This document shows positions 22,975-34,673 of a stretch of DNA of 64,000 nt, one piece after another. Source of the stretch: Diospyros lotus (taxonomy: Eukaryota > Streptophyta > Magnoliopsida > Ericales > Ebenaceae); NCBI RefSeq assembly GCF_014633365.1, contig NC_068352.1:21299310-21363309 (forward strand), read 5' to 3'. How positions within the stretch are numbered: position 1 is the stretch's first letter; each line of letters begins with the position of its first letter. The notes under the pieces are model-generated. The model searched no databases. It was not told the origin of the DNA and saw only the letters and a program-made list of their open reading frames with translations. A program made the position numbers and the translations under genes.

Positions 22975-23605
22975 TAGGTTAATGGGGTTCGCAATTGTCG
23001 AATTGTTACGTTTGGCATGACTATTTTTCCCTTAATATTTTTAATGGTTGTGTCTTTGGACGTTTTATGCTAATTTCAGTAAATCAAAGTTCTAATTCAT
23101 AAAATAAAAACAGTAGTGTGTAAATATTTAAATATTTTACTATTATATATAATATATTTTATATTTAATTTAATATAATATTATCTATTTAATCTATTAT
23201 CTATAACCAAACTATTTATGAGATATGTAATTAGATTTGGATCTTGGTTTGGGTAATTTGATCTATGTTTAATACCAAACCCTATTAAACAGATAGAATT
23301 TTAGTTTATGTTAATTACTTGTGAAAAAATAAACAAAATATAAAAAATAGATAAAAATTTAGCATTAAATAATTAAAATTTTTGTATAAGTAAAAAATTA
23401 AATAAATTGAACTTAGACCCCCTATAATTTGGATCATTTGCATGGAGTTCCCTTGTGGTTAAGAAACACTTCTAAAGATTCCCATGGTTTATATTTTTTG
23501 TTCAAATACCCTTTCCATTAGAAATGACTTTAACTAAAACAAATTAAGTTAATTAATCATAATTAAATTAAAATATTTATATATAAAATCAAAAAAAAAT
23601 ATAAA
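22975..23605. other. Intergenic, no gene recognised
   Basis: AT-rich, without a supported frame or boundary. Confidence 0.5.
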
Positions 23606-23818
23606 AAATATGCCGGCAATGAACTATAGCTAAAGTTTGGCAAAATTTTCCAATCATTGTCATTTCTAGAACTAAAAATAGAAAAAGCGTTGGGTTCAAT
23701 AATTTTTGAACTAGAGATAAAGGAGAAGAAAGAGGAAAAAAAAGAGAAGGAGAACCAAAGATAAAATGAAGAAAAATAAGAAAGAGAATAAAAAAAATCA
23801 AACCCTATTTTCATTCCA
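23606..23818. repeat. About 200-bp direct repeat, copy 1 (pairs with 24269-24463)
   Basis: Shares with the second copy the blocks caatgaactatagctaaag, tttggcaaaattttcca, aaaagcgttgggttcaa and gaaccaaagataaaa in the same order. Copy 1 has a longer GA-rich segment. The copies start about 660 bp apart. Function unknown. Confidence 0.85.
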
Positions 23819-24268
23819 CTGATAGTCAAAATATGTTATTTTGTCACCGTCTTCTTCTTTTTCTCAAAATCATGCAATGATAGGTTTAAATTGCAAATAA
23901 TCAAAACCCAATAATTGACAAATTGAACTATTTCTTCAAATCTCCTTCATGTTATGGTTCTCCTTATCCTTCTTGTTCTTTTTCTCATTTCTTGTTCTTC
24001 TACTTTCTATTGTTCCAATTCTGAAACCCACGGTTGGAAACGATTATGGAAATTACTTTAATGGGTTTTGGAATCACTAAATGAGTCATAGCTAAAAATG
24101 ATGGAACCCATCATTGTTTCCATTATTTCCATCCCATAATCTTGAAAATAAATAGGTCATTGAATTGATTGTGGCCAAACTAAGCTCGTTATTGCTAGGT
24201 GGATGAAAATGATGGAACCTGGACTATACTGATTTCATTGGGCTCGCCTCAAATAGTAGGCTTATAAA

Positions 24269-24463
24269 AAACATGCCAACAATGAACTATAGCTAAAGTT
24301 TGGCAAAATTTTCCATTCATTGTCATTTCTAGAATTAAAAATAGAAAAAGCGTTGGGTTCAACAATTTTTGAACTAGAGATGGAGAAGAAGAAGAAGGAG
24401 AACCAAAGATAAAAGGAAGAAAAGTAAGAAAGAGAATAAAAAAATCAAACCCTATTTTTGTTC
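24269..24463. repeat. About 200-bp direct repeat, copy 2
   Basis: Second copy of the 23606-23818 repeat, ending just before the minisatellite. The spacer between copies (23819-24268) shows no gene. Confidence 0.85.
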
Positions 24464-24536
24464 TGTTGTTACAAAAAATACAACAATTAAAATTTATGAT
24501 GTGGGGTTCGCTCGAACTCGGTGTCTGGTGAAGTAA

Positions 24537-26940
24537 GGTTGCAATGAGAGAAGTTGCCGCAAATGAGTTTGCCACAAGGATGCTTGTTGTAAGAGTGTTT
24601 TCCACAAGGATCTGTCTCGCCACAAAGATCTTGCCTGAAGCTCATTTTCCTTATGACTCTCGTAGTAAGGATTTTACCTTTGCCACAAGATCTCGCCGTG
24701 AGGATTTGACTTTGTCGCAAGGATTTTACCTTCGCCACAAGATCTCGTCGCAAGGATTTGACTTCGCCACAAGGATTTACCTTCGTCACAAGGTCTCATC
24801 ATAAGAATTTACCTTCGCCGTAAGGATTTACCTTTTCTATAAGGAGTTGACTTCGCTACAAGGATTTATCTTCGCTACAAGGTCTCACCGCAAGGATTTA
24901 AATTCGCCGCAAGGATTTACCTTCGCCACAAGGAGTTGACTTTTCCATAAGGATTTACCTTCGCTACAAGAATTTGACTTCGTCGCAAGGATTTTCCTTC
25001 GCCACAAGATCTCGCCGTAAGGATTTGACTTCGCCGCAATGATTTGATTTCGCCGTAAGGATTTATCTTCGCCACAAGGTCTCGCTGCAAGGATTTGTCG
25101 CCACAAGGATTTGATTTTGCTACAAGGATTTGACTTTGCTGCAAGGATTTATCTTCACCACAAGGTCTGGCTGCAAGGATTTGATTTCGCCACAAGAATT
25201 TATCTTCGCCACAAGATCTCGCCGTAAGGATTTAACTTTGCTACAAGGATTTACCTGTTGGTCCCTTAGGGTATGGTCACTCAAAAATGGGGGGTGAGTT
25301 GAGTGATTAAATGTTTTCTCAATTTTAATAAATATTTTTTTGAAAAATATATTTGATAAATATAATAAATTATATTTGAGATTAAAAATAAATGTAAGCC
25401 ACAAGATATAACAAAAATAAATACAATGAGGCACAAGACAATTTACAATGGTTCAGTGTCTTCACATACACCTAGTCCATTCTTCCAAGGTCTAACCACC
25501 CTTGGGGTTCCACTAAAATAATTTTACCAAAGTTTTAATACTAACTCACATTGGAAACTAAATACACACCTAGATTACAACGGGTTCTAGGCAACCACTA
25601 CACCAAGGTTTTCTCCCTAGCTTACCTTGGAAACTAGATTCACCTAGATTTTAACGAATCTAAGAAACCTATACAATCCTTAATAATAATTTAAATGTTT
25701 ACAAATAATTTATCCACACTTAAACACAAATAAGCAATTAAGAGCAAATTATACAAGGTAATAATATTTAAATAAATAAATAAATTTATAACCTCAAATA
25801 GAGAAGTTCGGATTTGTCGTAGAAGGCTTGAAGAACTTTTCTCTTCTTGCCTTGTGACTCTTTAGTGGATGTGCAATAATGTTTCGAGAGTCTCGGATTG
25901 TTTGGATGTTTTGCTTGAGAGCGTTTGGAGTTTTGGATATGCAATGGAAGTACTTGGAAACTCAAAAAATAAGTTTGGGGGGGTATTTATAAGTATTTTA
26001 GCCATTAAAGAAAGGATTAATATGAAGATTGAAATTCAAAAAATATTTAGGTTTTTTCAAACAATAAGAAAACATGTTTCACCTTTAATTCAAAATAAAT
26101 TTACTTTTTACATGAGAAATCAAGATTTGAAAATTCAAATATAAGTTTTTGAGACATAAATGATTAAAACAAGAAAATATGTATAAAAGCAATCTCCTTT
26201 AATTTAAAATAAATTTACTTTTTGTGTGAGTAATAGAAAACATGTCTAAAACTAATTCTCTTTTCATTCAAAATTTGAAAATTCAAATATAAGCTTTTGA
26301 GACATAAATAATTAAAATAATAAAACATGTCTAAAAACAATTCTCTTTTAATTCAAAATAAATTTACTTTTTGTATGAGTAAAAGAAAACATTTATATCA
26401 TAAAAATATTTTTATTAATCATCAAAACTTAATTAATATGAGCAAGTTGGCTCAACATTACCTTCGCTACAAAGTCTTGCCACAAGGATTTAACTTCGCC
26501 GTAAGGATTTACCTTCGCTACAAGATCTCGTCGCAAGAATTTGTTGTCACAAGGATTTGACTTTGCTGCAAGGATTTACCTTCGCCATAAGGTCTCGCTG
26601 CATGGATTTGACTTCGCCATAAGGTCTCGCTGCATGGATTTGACTTCGCCATAATGATTTACCTTCGCTATAAGGAGTTGACTTCGCCATAAAGATTTAC
26701 CTTTACCACAAGGTCTCGTCGCAAGGATTTGACTTCGCCACAAGGATTTTCCTTTACCACAAGGTCTTGTCGCAAGGATTTGACTTCGCAACAAGAATTT
26801 ACCTTCGCTACAAGGTCTCGCCGCAAGGATTTACCTTTGCCGCATGGATTTAACTTAGCCGCAAGGATTTACCTTCATCACAAGGTCTCGCTGTAAGGAT
26901 TTGACTTTGCCACAATGATCTTGCCGCAAGGATATGACCC
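24537..26940. repeat. 19-bp minisatellite, interrupted by a solo LTR
   Basis: Head-to-tail units of the form AAGGATTTRMCTTCGCCRC (19 bp), interspersed with a 13-bp short form AAGGTCTCGCCGC. They cover 24537-25255 and 26458-26940. Two long and one short unit make a 51-bp higher-order period (17 codons), so both strands stay open for 70-100 codons in several frames. The peptides repeat K-S-L-R-R-D-L-V-A-K and N-P-C-G-E. There is no start context or domain, and the open frames look like a by-product of the repeat. Confidence 0.9.
25256..26457 (-). mobile_element. Solo copia LTR, 1202 bp, TSD TTACC
   Basis: Begins TGTTGGTCCC and ends GGCTCAACA, with TTACC repeated on both sides (25251-25255 and 26458-26462). 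The layout matches the LTR of copia 1 in plus coordinates: gggggtgagttg near the left end and atcatcaaaactta near the right end. This places the element on the minus strand. A TATAAATA box on that strand lies at 25984-25991. The insertion splits the minisatellite. Confidence 0.85.
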
Positions 26941-27100
26941 TGTTGATGCTCAAAAATGGATTAGAAGGCTCGCGGGAATCCTTGCCTGCGATGACCCTCC
27001 GATGCCTAAGTCAGTGCTGGATTAAGATAGCTATTCACAAAAAATCGTAAAAATGCAATCAATATGTCAAAATTTTACCGAAATCGGTTGTGCTTTTCTT
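26941..27100. other. Unassigned segment between the minisatellite and gypsy LTR A
   Basis: Begins TGTTGATGCTC and contains ccgatgcctaagtcagtg, a phrase seen in plant LTR-like repeats. Too short to classify. Confidence 0.3.
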
Positions 27101-29579
27101 TTACACCCCACCTCGCTGGGCGTGCCACTATAAGGGAATTCCTAGGGATTTTTTTCCATGATTATCACGCGCGGTGCAGCAAGAACAACTTTCAACATGC
27201 CTGACACATACAACCATCCAACGAACAATCTCACATGCTTACACAGGCCGGCCGCGATGATTTCAAGAATAATCTTCACATGCAAATGAAATCCCAGAAA
27301 CCCTAGTCTTGCCCGTTTAGCTAACAAGATCCATAGTCTCAAACTAGATGAGTCATAATATTACGCAGCGAGAAATAATATCATAACATCAAATATCGTG
27401 GCCTACCACGGGGTTCATACATAGTAAGATACGTATTACAACACTACAAAATGATAATAACGCTAACATGCACCTGTCCATACATATATCAAAATAAATA
27501 CTACCGCCCCAAAATGATACAACATCTATCACACTAAACTCCGTTGGCCCTAAACTGGCCACGTCATTGCCCTTGCAACAGTCCTTGATTGAAACGTTTA
27601 ATATTCCAGGGGTATAACCTATATTAGATGATAAAACATCTAAGTGATGGCATGATACAGTTTACTGAATGTATGAATAACACATGAACATGACATATAT
27701 AGACAAATACCACATGCAACACATCAAACTTGAGAAATCTCCCTGGCATATCAACCTCCAGTAGAAATCCATTCCACACACCTTTGGGGTTAACCTTATC
27801 GCGTCATACTTAATCCCCGGATACACATTTGTGTCACCCGATCACTGGGATTAACTTTGCCCCATTCTCAAGAAGACCCCATCCCAATAATAAAGACACA
27901 AAATCAAGACCTCGATGATATGAGAAAAAAAACGTACCATGCACCAACTTTTCATAAGTAAAACAGTTGATACAATATTCCACATGAACAATATGCATAC
28001 GATGCCACAAATACATAAGTAAAACACCTATACGATATATCTCAAGTTCTGGAGGGTATAACCACTCATTGGAACTGGTCTAAGCACATGCAATCCTAAG
28101 CCCGGGAGGGTAGAACCACTCACCTGAACTCACTACACACACATCAAGACACTTTCAAAACAAAGGTAAGACTGGAATTGAACCACTCACCTTAATTCAA
28201 AAAGAGCTGATTTTCGCCTCAAAAAGCATGTCAGACCTCAAAAGTCGTGCAATCTTTTTCTCTAACAGTCAAATCGTCTCTTGTTTACCATTATGTTTAT
28301 AGAAATCAATATTCCTATTTCTCCCATAATTTCCTCAATTTTCCTTATTTTTTTCAAACCTTTCTTTCCTTCGAAAATCCATAATAAATACTAAACACCT
28401 AGTTTCTCCAAATATTTTTGCATAAATGCCCCTAAAATAGTTTTACAAAAATAATAAAATTAATTTTGGAGCTAGAGTGTACCTCACGCGCCAAGCGAGT
28501 GGGCTGCGTCTGAAGTTCGCGCGTGCACACGCGCGGTTGTCTTCTCCGACAACGGCCACCGGCTACGACCTCTAACGGCCAAGCAAGCTACAGGGTCTTG
28601 AAGTACTTGAAGAGGCGATCCTAGGGACATCCTCAATCGTTGGAAAAAGCCACCGAAAAAGCCTCAAATGGCCATTTACAAGGTCGGCTCTAGCGAAGCC
28701 CGATTTTCTGGCCAAGCCATTGAAACCCCTTAAAACCCACACCAAAACCTCCCAAATCTCCAGAAATCCTCCCTAGCACCCAAGGAACAAAAGCCTTCTA
28801 TTCTTGAGGCTTGATTCTTGCTAAAACATGGCTAATCTACTTCCATTTTTTTTTAAACCCTCGGCCTTAAGAGCCTTATTTTTACCCGTTTTCGACCATT
28901 AAGAAGTTTTCCTGGTTGCAAAGCTTCGAACCTCATCATATCAAGCCTCAAATCAAGCCAAATGGCAACCAAATTGCCTCAAAATTTTTGGCCAGATTCT
29001 GATTTTCTTTAAAAATTAATTCACGCCATTACACCGTTGATCTCGGCCAATGGCTTTGTTCATTCGAACCATCATGGGTTGGAGCACATCCTGGTGCCCT
29101 TTGGTAGTTCCAACGACGGCCGTCGCAAAGTTAGCCGGTGGTTTGTAGGTTTCACACCTGATTTTCAGTAATTACACTTTTACCCCCCAAACTTTGATAT
29201 TTTAAGATTCTACCTCTTTCACTCAAACCCTAGGTTTTTCATTAATACCATTAAACCCCTCAAGTTTAGGATGTGTCACTACACCCTTGAAATTTTAGAA
29301 AAACCCTCATTTCAACCGCCCTCCATCAATTTCTAGATTCTGCACTTTGGCCCGAATGCCCCTAATCGCGTAATTTTGACCCAACACCTTTGTAAATCTC
29401 TTGTTTTTGACATCCCATGACTCTTTGAACATTTTTACCCTCCAAGTTTCATCTTGGTTTGGTCACTTACCTTTTTGTTCAAGTTTTGAATATTACACAT
29501 TGGCCCGACACCTTAATAAATTCCATTTTGACCCCATAATTTCCAAAAATACATTTGATATTAAATACTGGGTATTACA
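27101..29579 (-). mobile_element. Gypsy 3' LTR (copy A)
   Basis: On the minus strand it starts TGTAATACCC at 29579, right next to a polypurine tract, and ends near 27101 in a decayed GGGGTGT-terminus. It aligns along its length with the solo LTR at 34674-37204. Shared landmarks include the aattagatgataa block, ggagggta...aaccactc and ggtattaca. The adjoining pol end (29595-29860) makes it the 3' LTR of a degraded element, not a solo LTR. Confidence 0.8.
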
Positions 29580-29594
29580 TCCCCCCCCCCCTCT
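29580..29594 (-). promoter_or_regulatory. Polypurine tract of gypsy element A
   Basis: A run of twelve G on the minus strand, preceded by AGA, abutting the LTR start. It matches the plus-strand primer position of LTR retrotransposons. Confidence 0.75.
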
Positions 29595-29860
29595 AAAAAG
29601 GAATTTCATCCTAGAAATCACTCATTCTCACAATTAAACAAATGTGGATAAGAAGTTTTCATTTCTTCCTCGCGTTCCCAGGTGGCTTCTTCTTTATCAT
29701 GGTTTCTTCATAGCACTTTTACCAATGGGATATCCTTGTTTCTTAAGACCTGATCCCTCTTATCTAAGATTCGGACTGGCTCTTCAAGATAAGTTAGATC
29801 TTTTCGTATCTCTATGGTCCTTGGCACAAAGTCATGATACATCAAGGGACTCAAATATGG
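29595..29860 (-). pseudogene. Gypsy (chromovirus-like) pol C-terminal end, truncated
   Basis: Minus-strand reading gives EIRKDLTYLEEPVRILDKR, VLRNKDIPLVKVL, a stop where Trp is expected, then EEATWEREEEM and YPHLF. This is the conserved tail of plant Tekay/Del-like gypsy polyproteins after integrase. A TGA replaces the Trp codon after VKVL. Upstream coding is lost at about 29860, where CACTA sequence begins. The frame ends about 50 bp before the polypurine tract. Confidence 0.8.
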
Positions 29861-30048
29861 ACCAAAAACCAATAAGAACAACAAACTCAAAAACACAAAA
29901 AATGTTGGAATTGGAAGAGGCCCTTAAACAATCTGAAGCAGAATGGGACCAATTGAAGGAACAATTGAACACTACTATGGCAAAGTTAGAGCAACATGAT
30001 CTCTTTTTTAAGAGGTTACTTGGATCTGATTTTGACTCTACCGAATAA
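29860..30048 (+). pseudogene. C-terminal coiled-coil tail of a CACTA-type transposon protein
   Basis: An open frame of about 60 codons starts at MDQKPIRTTNS and continues LELEEALKQSEAEWDQLKEQL, then LFFKRLLGSDFDSTE before TAA. The heptad-like Leu/Glu/Lys pattern is a coiled coil. Plant En/Spm-type ORF products (Transposase_24 / Ptta family) commonly end this way, and the adjacent subterminal repeats support the call. The N-terminal part is missing. Family assignment is inference. Confidence 0.45.
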
Positions 30049-31980
30049 TTTTTCATGGTAAGTGATTTGAATTCTATCTTATTCCTTTTCCTCTTTTTCA
30101 CATTGTTAATTCTTCAATTGTGTATCGTATATGTTGGAATTAATGGTGTTGTGAATATTGGTAGTTGAGATAAATAATGTAAAACAGAAGAAGCACAAAA
30201 GATGTTTAATCCTGAAATCTTGGTTGAGATAAATAATGTAAAACAAAAGAAGCACAAAAGATGTTTAATCTTGAAATCTTGGTTGAGATAAATAATGTAA
30301 AGTGATTTGATGGTGTATTGTATTCATTTATTTACCCATTCTTTTAATTGTTTAATCCTAAAATTTTGAATAAATTAGTTTTGGTTTGGTTGGATCCAAA
30401 TCTTCCATTTGGATTGAGTTATTTACTTAGTTGGTTAATATTTCTATTGTTGTGGAGTTGGGGATTGAAACTTGAATTATTTAGTGGTAGTTGAGATGTT
30501 AGATGAGTGTGATTAGGTGTCTTTAGTTGTGTTGTGAATGTGGTGTCCCTTTACAGGTTGGCTAAGTCCAATTTACAGGGGAGACTCTGTCGAAATTTCT
30601 ATAGAACTTTAGGTAATATAAAAGAGATCTAGGTTTAGGACTTCTAAACTTAGGGTGTTATTCATTTTTGGAATTTCTAAACACAGATTGTGTTCTTGCT
30701 TTCTTCTTCTTTTTTGTTTTTTTTTTTTCGTTTTATCTCCTTTTTTAGGCTACTTAACCATATTGAACTTGAAACTCTCCATAGCCTAAACTGCTGGTTC
30801 AAGTAATAACATAGATGAAGTTATTTTTGGCTTTTACTTCTGATCTACAACTCTAAAATATTTTGGACTAAAATTTTTCAAGTTTCCAACTTTGGGATCT
30901 TAATTCTATTAGAATTATCAGAGTAATCCTCTCAGTATGTATGCACGACCCTTTTTTTTTCCATCAAAGAGTTGAGTTCAAAAAGCATTTTATTTATTTC
31001 TTTTTTTAATTTGTGTTGACTTTTGTTTTCCAGGTTCTTTCCGTGCATAAGTAGTATAAGAAGAAAGCGTAAGCAGCAAAAAAAAAAAACAAGAAAAACG
31101 CTTCGAGATACATTTTCATAGTGTCAAATTTTTAACTAGTTTTATTTTAGAATTTAATGTTGCTATCAATATTACACGTATTGGTTTTATGTACTATCCA
31201 CATTCAAAACAGTTGAAGATTGTGGCAGACATTAATTTTATTTTATGTGATTAATTGAAAGATTTTGAAATTATGTATTGTGTTTTAAATTTCATCTAAA
31301 TTGTAAGAGTTGGTGTAGGTTTAGAGAAAAATATTATTCCCAAAAAAGGGGATTTTATTTTTTATTTTTTGCTACAAAATTGAATTTAGTGATATCGTAG
31401 TAGTTTGTTAGTTGTATATAGAATTAACTATGAAAATTTAACTTTTGATTACAAAAATATTAGTAGAGAAAATTAATTTGCTACGAAAATTGGCATGTGA
31501 ATATCAATTTGCTATGAAAATTGGTATGTGAAAATTAATTTGCTATGAAAATTTATAACGAGAATTAGTATATGAAAATCAATTGCTACGAAAATTGGTA
31601 CGATTCGCTACGATTTGTTGTAGTTAAAAATAAGTGTTTTCTCTACAATTTGACATTCGTAGTAAAAGCTATGTTATTTGCTACGAAAATTAACATCATC
31701 AACTATGAAAATTAGCATCATCACCTTTGAAAATCAGTATAATTAGCTACGATATATGTCGTAGTATAAAACCAATGCTTTCTCTACGTTTACCGGATTG
31801 TAGCGAATAATATATTATTCTCTACGAAACCGTAAATCGTAACTTAATACTATTTAGCTACGAGGCTTTGGCTACAATTCACGCTATGAATAAAATTTCA
31901 TAGCTGATTGGTTTTTGCTACGAAAATTAGATTTTTAACTACAAAAAAATTCGTAGAGAAAACCAAAATTTGTTGTTGTG
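29861..31980 (+). mobile_element. CACTA transposon 3' part, 5'-truncated
   Basis: The right end reads ccaaaatttgttgttgtg at 31963-31980. Its complement CACAACAACAAATTTTGG fits a CACTA-type terminus. The last 600 bp (31370-31960) hold many gctacgaaaatt-like motifs in both orientations, as in CACTA subterminal regions. A coding tail (29860-30048) and probable intron and 3' UTR precede them. The left side is fused to gypsy pol sequence without a terminus, so most of the element is missing. Confidence 0.6.
30164..30297. repeat. 59-bp tandem duplication
   Basis: The string gttgagataaataatgtaaa starts at 30164, 30223 and 30282. This gives two full 59-bp units and a partial third inside the CACTA fragment. 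Confidence 0.9.
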
Positions 31981-31983
31981 TCA

Positions 31984-32335
31984 TCCTCGTTTCTGTTACA
32001 ATTTCCATTTGAAACGTTTGAATATTCCATGGGCAAAGCCCAAATTAGATGATGAATCATCTAAGTAAGGGAACAATAAATATATTTCATACATGAATAT
32101 AAAATGGAACATAGCATCATTCTTTTCATTTGAGTCAATCACACTCAACTGCTACTCTCTATTTTAATAGCCTCCTTACCAGGCCGATGTGTATGGGTGC
32201 ACCCTTGGTAGAGTAGCGGCGCCAGTCCCTAATCCCAAACCTTTATGCGTTGCATGATTAATAATATCGTCGTGAATATATGCATAATTCATTATCAATA
32301 CATGTAAATACACTTTACATATTGTTGAGGAATTC
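31984..32335 (-). mobile_element. Gypsy LTR fragment (copy L)
   Basis: Contains gaaacgtttgaatattcca and aattagatgatgaatcatctaagtaaggg, matching the inverse of LTR copy F and the same block of copy A. Both sides are truncated: by a CACTA terminus on the left and by copia 1 on the right. Confidence 0.7.
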
Positions 32336-32488
32336 AAAAGTAAGAACCCGACCAAGAAGAACATCACGAGTGGCAAAGGAAGTAGAGTACCTTTCTAAAT
32401 TTCTAGAAATATGAACTAACCGCTGAACATCGGTGGGTTCGGTGGATTGGACGTTGGCCACGGCTTGTGGTCGCTTGGTTCTAGCCAT
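32336..32488 (-). pseudogene. Copia 1 extra 3' ORF, truncated
   Basis: Starts MARTKRPQAVANVQ at 32488 and reads RLVHISRNLERY and LLGRVLTFEFLNN before running into LTR fragment L. A short basic N-terminus followed by an xGRxxxxxxF block is also seen in the 3' ORF of copia 2 (KTRTKRPSNP, then LPGRNVDWNKF). It resembles the 'putative plant transposon protein' ORFs found downstream of pol in some plant retroelements. Function unknown. Confidence 0.5.
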
Positions 32489-32631
32489 TGGAACTGAAAA
32501 TTGATGAAGAAATAAGAGAATATTGGAGAAATCGAGTGAGTAGGAAGATAGGGAGTAGAGAGAGTCGAAGACCAGAGAGAGAGAGAGAGAAAGAGGATGA
32601 GAAGATCGATGGTTGCGGGTTTTTAAAAAAC

Positions 32632-32830
32632 CCTCGACAGAAACTGTCGACAGTATTATTGAGGATGTCGACAGTTTTTGAAAATCGATCAACAGTTTTT
32701 ATATAACTGTCGACAGTTTTCCTATAGTTCACACGATTTAGATTTTTGCCTTGATGATAGGTCGACAGCTTTAAACATACTATCGACATCTTGTTAGAAA
32801 TATGTCGACATTATGAGGCAACATGTCAAC
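32632..32830. repeat. GTCGAC palindrome array in the copia 1 spacer
   Basis: About nine copies of ctgtcgacag or close variants (tgtcgaca, ggtcgacag, atcgacat) between the RNase H stop and the extra 3' ORF. The same motif fills the LTR of this element (40793-41250). Confidence 0.85.
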
Positions 32831-32898
32831 AGTTTCTTAAGAAGGCTTTTAAATAAAATCAATAACTAAAGAAAATAATATACATTTCATATTAAATA

Positions 32899-34673
32899 TC
32901 ATGCCACAAAAATTATCATTCCTAGTTCATTGCGAAAAATTTCAAATTTATTTTTGTCCAAAGGTTTAGTAAAGATGTTAGCTATTTGATGGTTTGTATC
33001 AACGAACTCTAACTTTATATCTTCTCTTTGAACATGATCTCTTATAAAGTGATGTTTGACTTCAATGTGCTTAGTTCGAGCATGAAACACGAGATTTTTT
33101 GTCAAAGCTATTGCACTTGTGTTGTCACATTTTATTGGTATATTTTTAAGTTTTATGCCATAATCTTCTAATTGATGTTTCATCCACAAGATTTGAGCAC
33201 AACAACTTCCAGCTGCTACATATTCAACTTCGGTGGAAGAGAGTGCGACGGTATTTTGTTTTCTACTAGACCAAGATACTAATGAGTTTCCTAGAAATTG
33301 GCATGAGCTACTAGTGCTTTTTCTATCAATTTTGCACCCATCATAGTCAGCATCAGTATAGGCTCAAGGATATAGCCAAGAAGAAGGAATACTTAAGTAT
33401 CTAAAAATCCGTTTTACTACTTTTAGGTGAGACTCTTTAGGATCAGATTGAAACCTAGCACATAGGTAAACACTAAACATAATATCCGGCCTACTTGTTG
33501 TTAGATATAATAATGATCTAATCATGCTTCTAAACAGTTTATTGTCTACCTTTTGTCCTATCTCATCTTGGTCCAAATATAATGAATTACTCATAGGAGT
33601 AGCTATGGGTTTGCTATCTTGAACATTGAATATCTTAAGAAGATCCTTAATGTATTTTTGTTGAGATATATAGATCCCTTCATCTTCTTGTCTTATTTGT
33701 AATCCTAGAAAAAATTTCAATTCGCCCATCATACTCATTTCGAACTCCTCTTGCATTATATTTGCAAATTCATCACATAGGGATTTATTTGTTGATCTAA
33801 AAATAATATCATCAACATATATTTGAACTAATAGAATGTATTTACCTTGAGTTTTTATAAATAATGTTGTATCTATTTGTCCTCTTTTGAACTCTTTTTC
33901 TATAAGAAATTTGCTAAGTCTTTCATACCAAGCCCTAAGGGCTTGTTTTAAACCATATAAAGCTTTAGAAAGTTTGAATACATGATCTTCAAATTTTGGA
34001 TCCAGAAAATCCGAGGGTTGTTCTACATATACTTCCTCATTTATGTAACCATTTAGGAATGCACTTTTTACATCCATTTGAAATAATTTAAAATCTTTGT
34101 AGCATGCGAATGATAATAGCATTCTTATGGCTTCAAGTCTAGCTACGGTAGCATAAGTTTCATCATAATCTATTCCTTCTTCTTGACTATATCCTTGAGC
34201 CACTAATCTAGCTTTATTTCTTGTAACAATACCATTTTCATCCATTTTGTTCCTAAAAACCCATTTGGTTCCTATGGTTGGGTGATCTTTAGGTCGTGGA
34301 ACCAATTTCCACACTTCATTTCTTTCAAATTGATTCAATTCTTCTTGCATAGCCACGATCCAATTTTCATCATTTAAGGCATCTTTAATGTTTTTAGTTT
34401 ATATTTGAGATACAAAGGCAGCATATTGACATTCATTTCTAATAGATGCTCTTGTCCTAATTCCTTTAGAAAGATCACATATAATATCATTATCTTCTAC
34501 ATACTTTCTTTCTCTTGGGAATGATGGTTTTTTTTCCTTCTTGAGGAACAATTTCTTCATTTGGACTTTTGTTGCTAGAGAATTGATTATTTTGATGTTT
34601 TAATGAAAGTTTTCTTAATTCATCTTCATCTTCTTCTTGGGATTGTTAAACAATAGAGTTTGTATCATCAACT
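32899..34673 (-). pseudogene. Copia 1 reverse transcriptase and RNase H
   Basis: RT reads [41 protein letters not shown] and the catalytic YVDDIIF, then [11 protein letters not shown]. After a stop at about 33364, RNase H continues with DADYDGCKIDRKSTSS, VALSSTEVEYVAA and LEFVDTNHQIANIFTKPLD, ending at 32899. A TAA lies about 30 codons downstream of the LTR junction and others follow, so the polyprotein is broken. The family copies element RNA into DNA and removes the RNA strand. Confidence 0.9.

Noticed and set aside
24537..26940. CRISPR-like array
   Set aside because: The units are contiguous 19-bp copies without unique spacers, and the setting is a plant nuclear genome. It is a minisatellite.
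32481..32789. Open frame covering the GTCGAC spacer and simple repeats
   Set aside because: It runs through a CT/GA microsatellite and the palindrome array and has no homology outside the short MARTKRPQ ORF.
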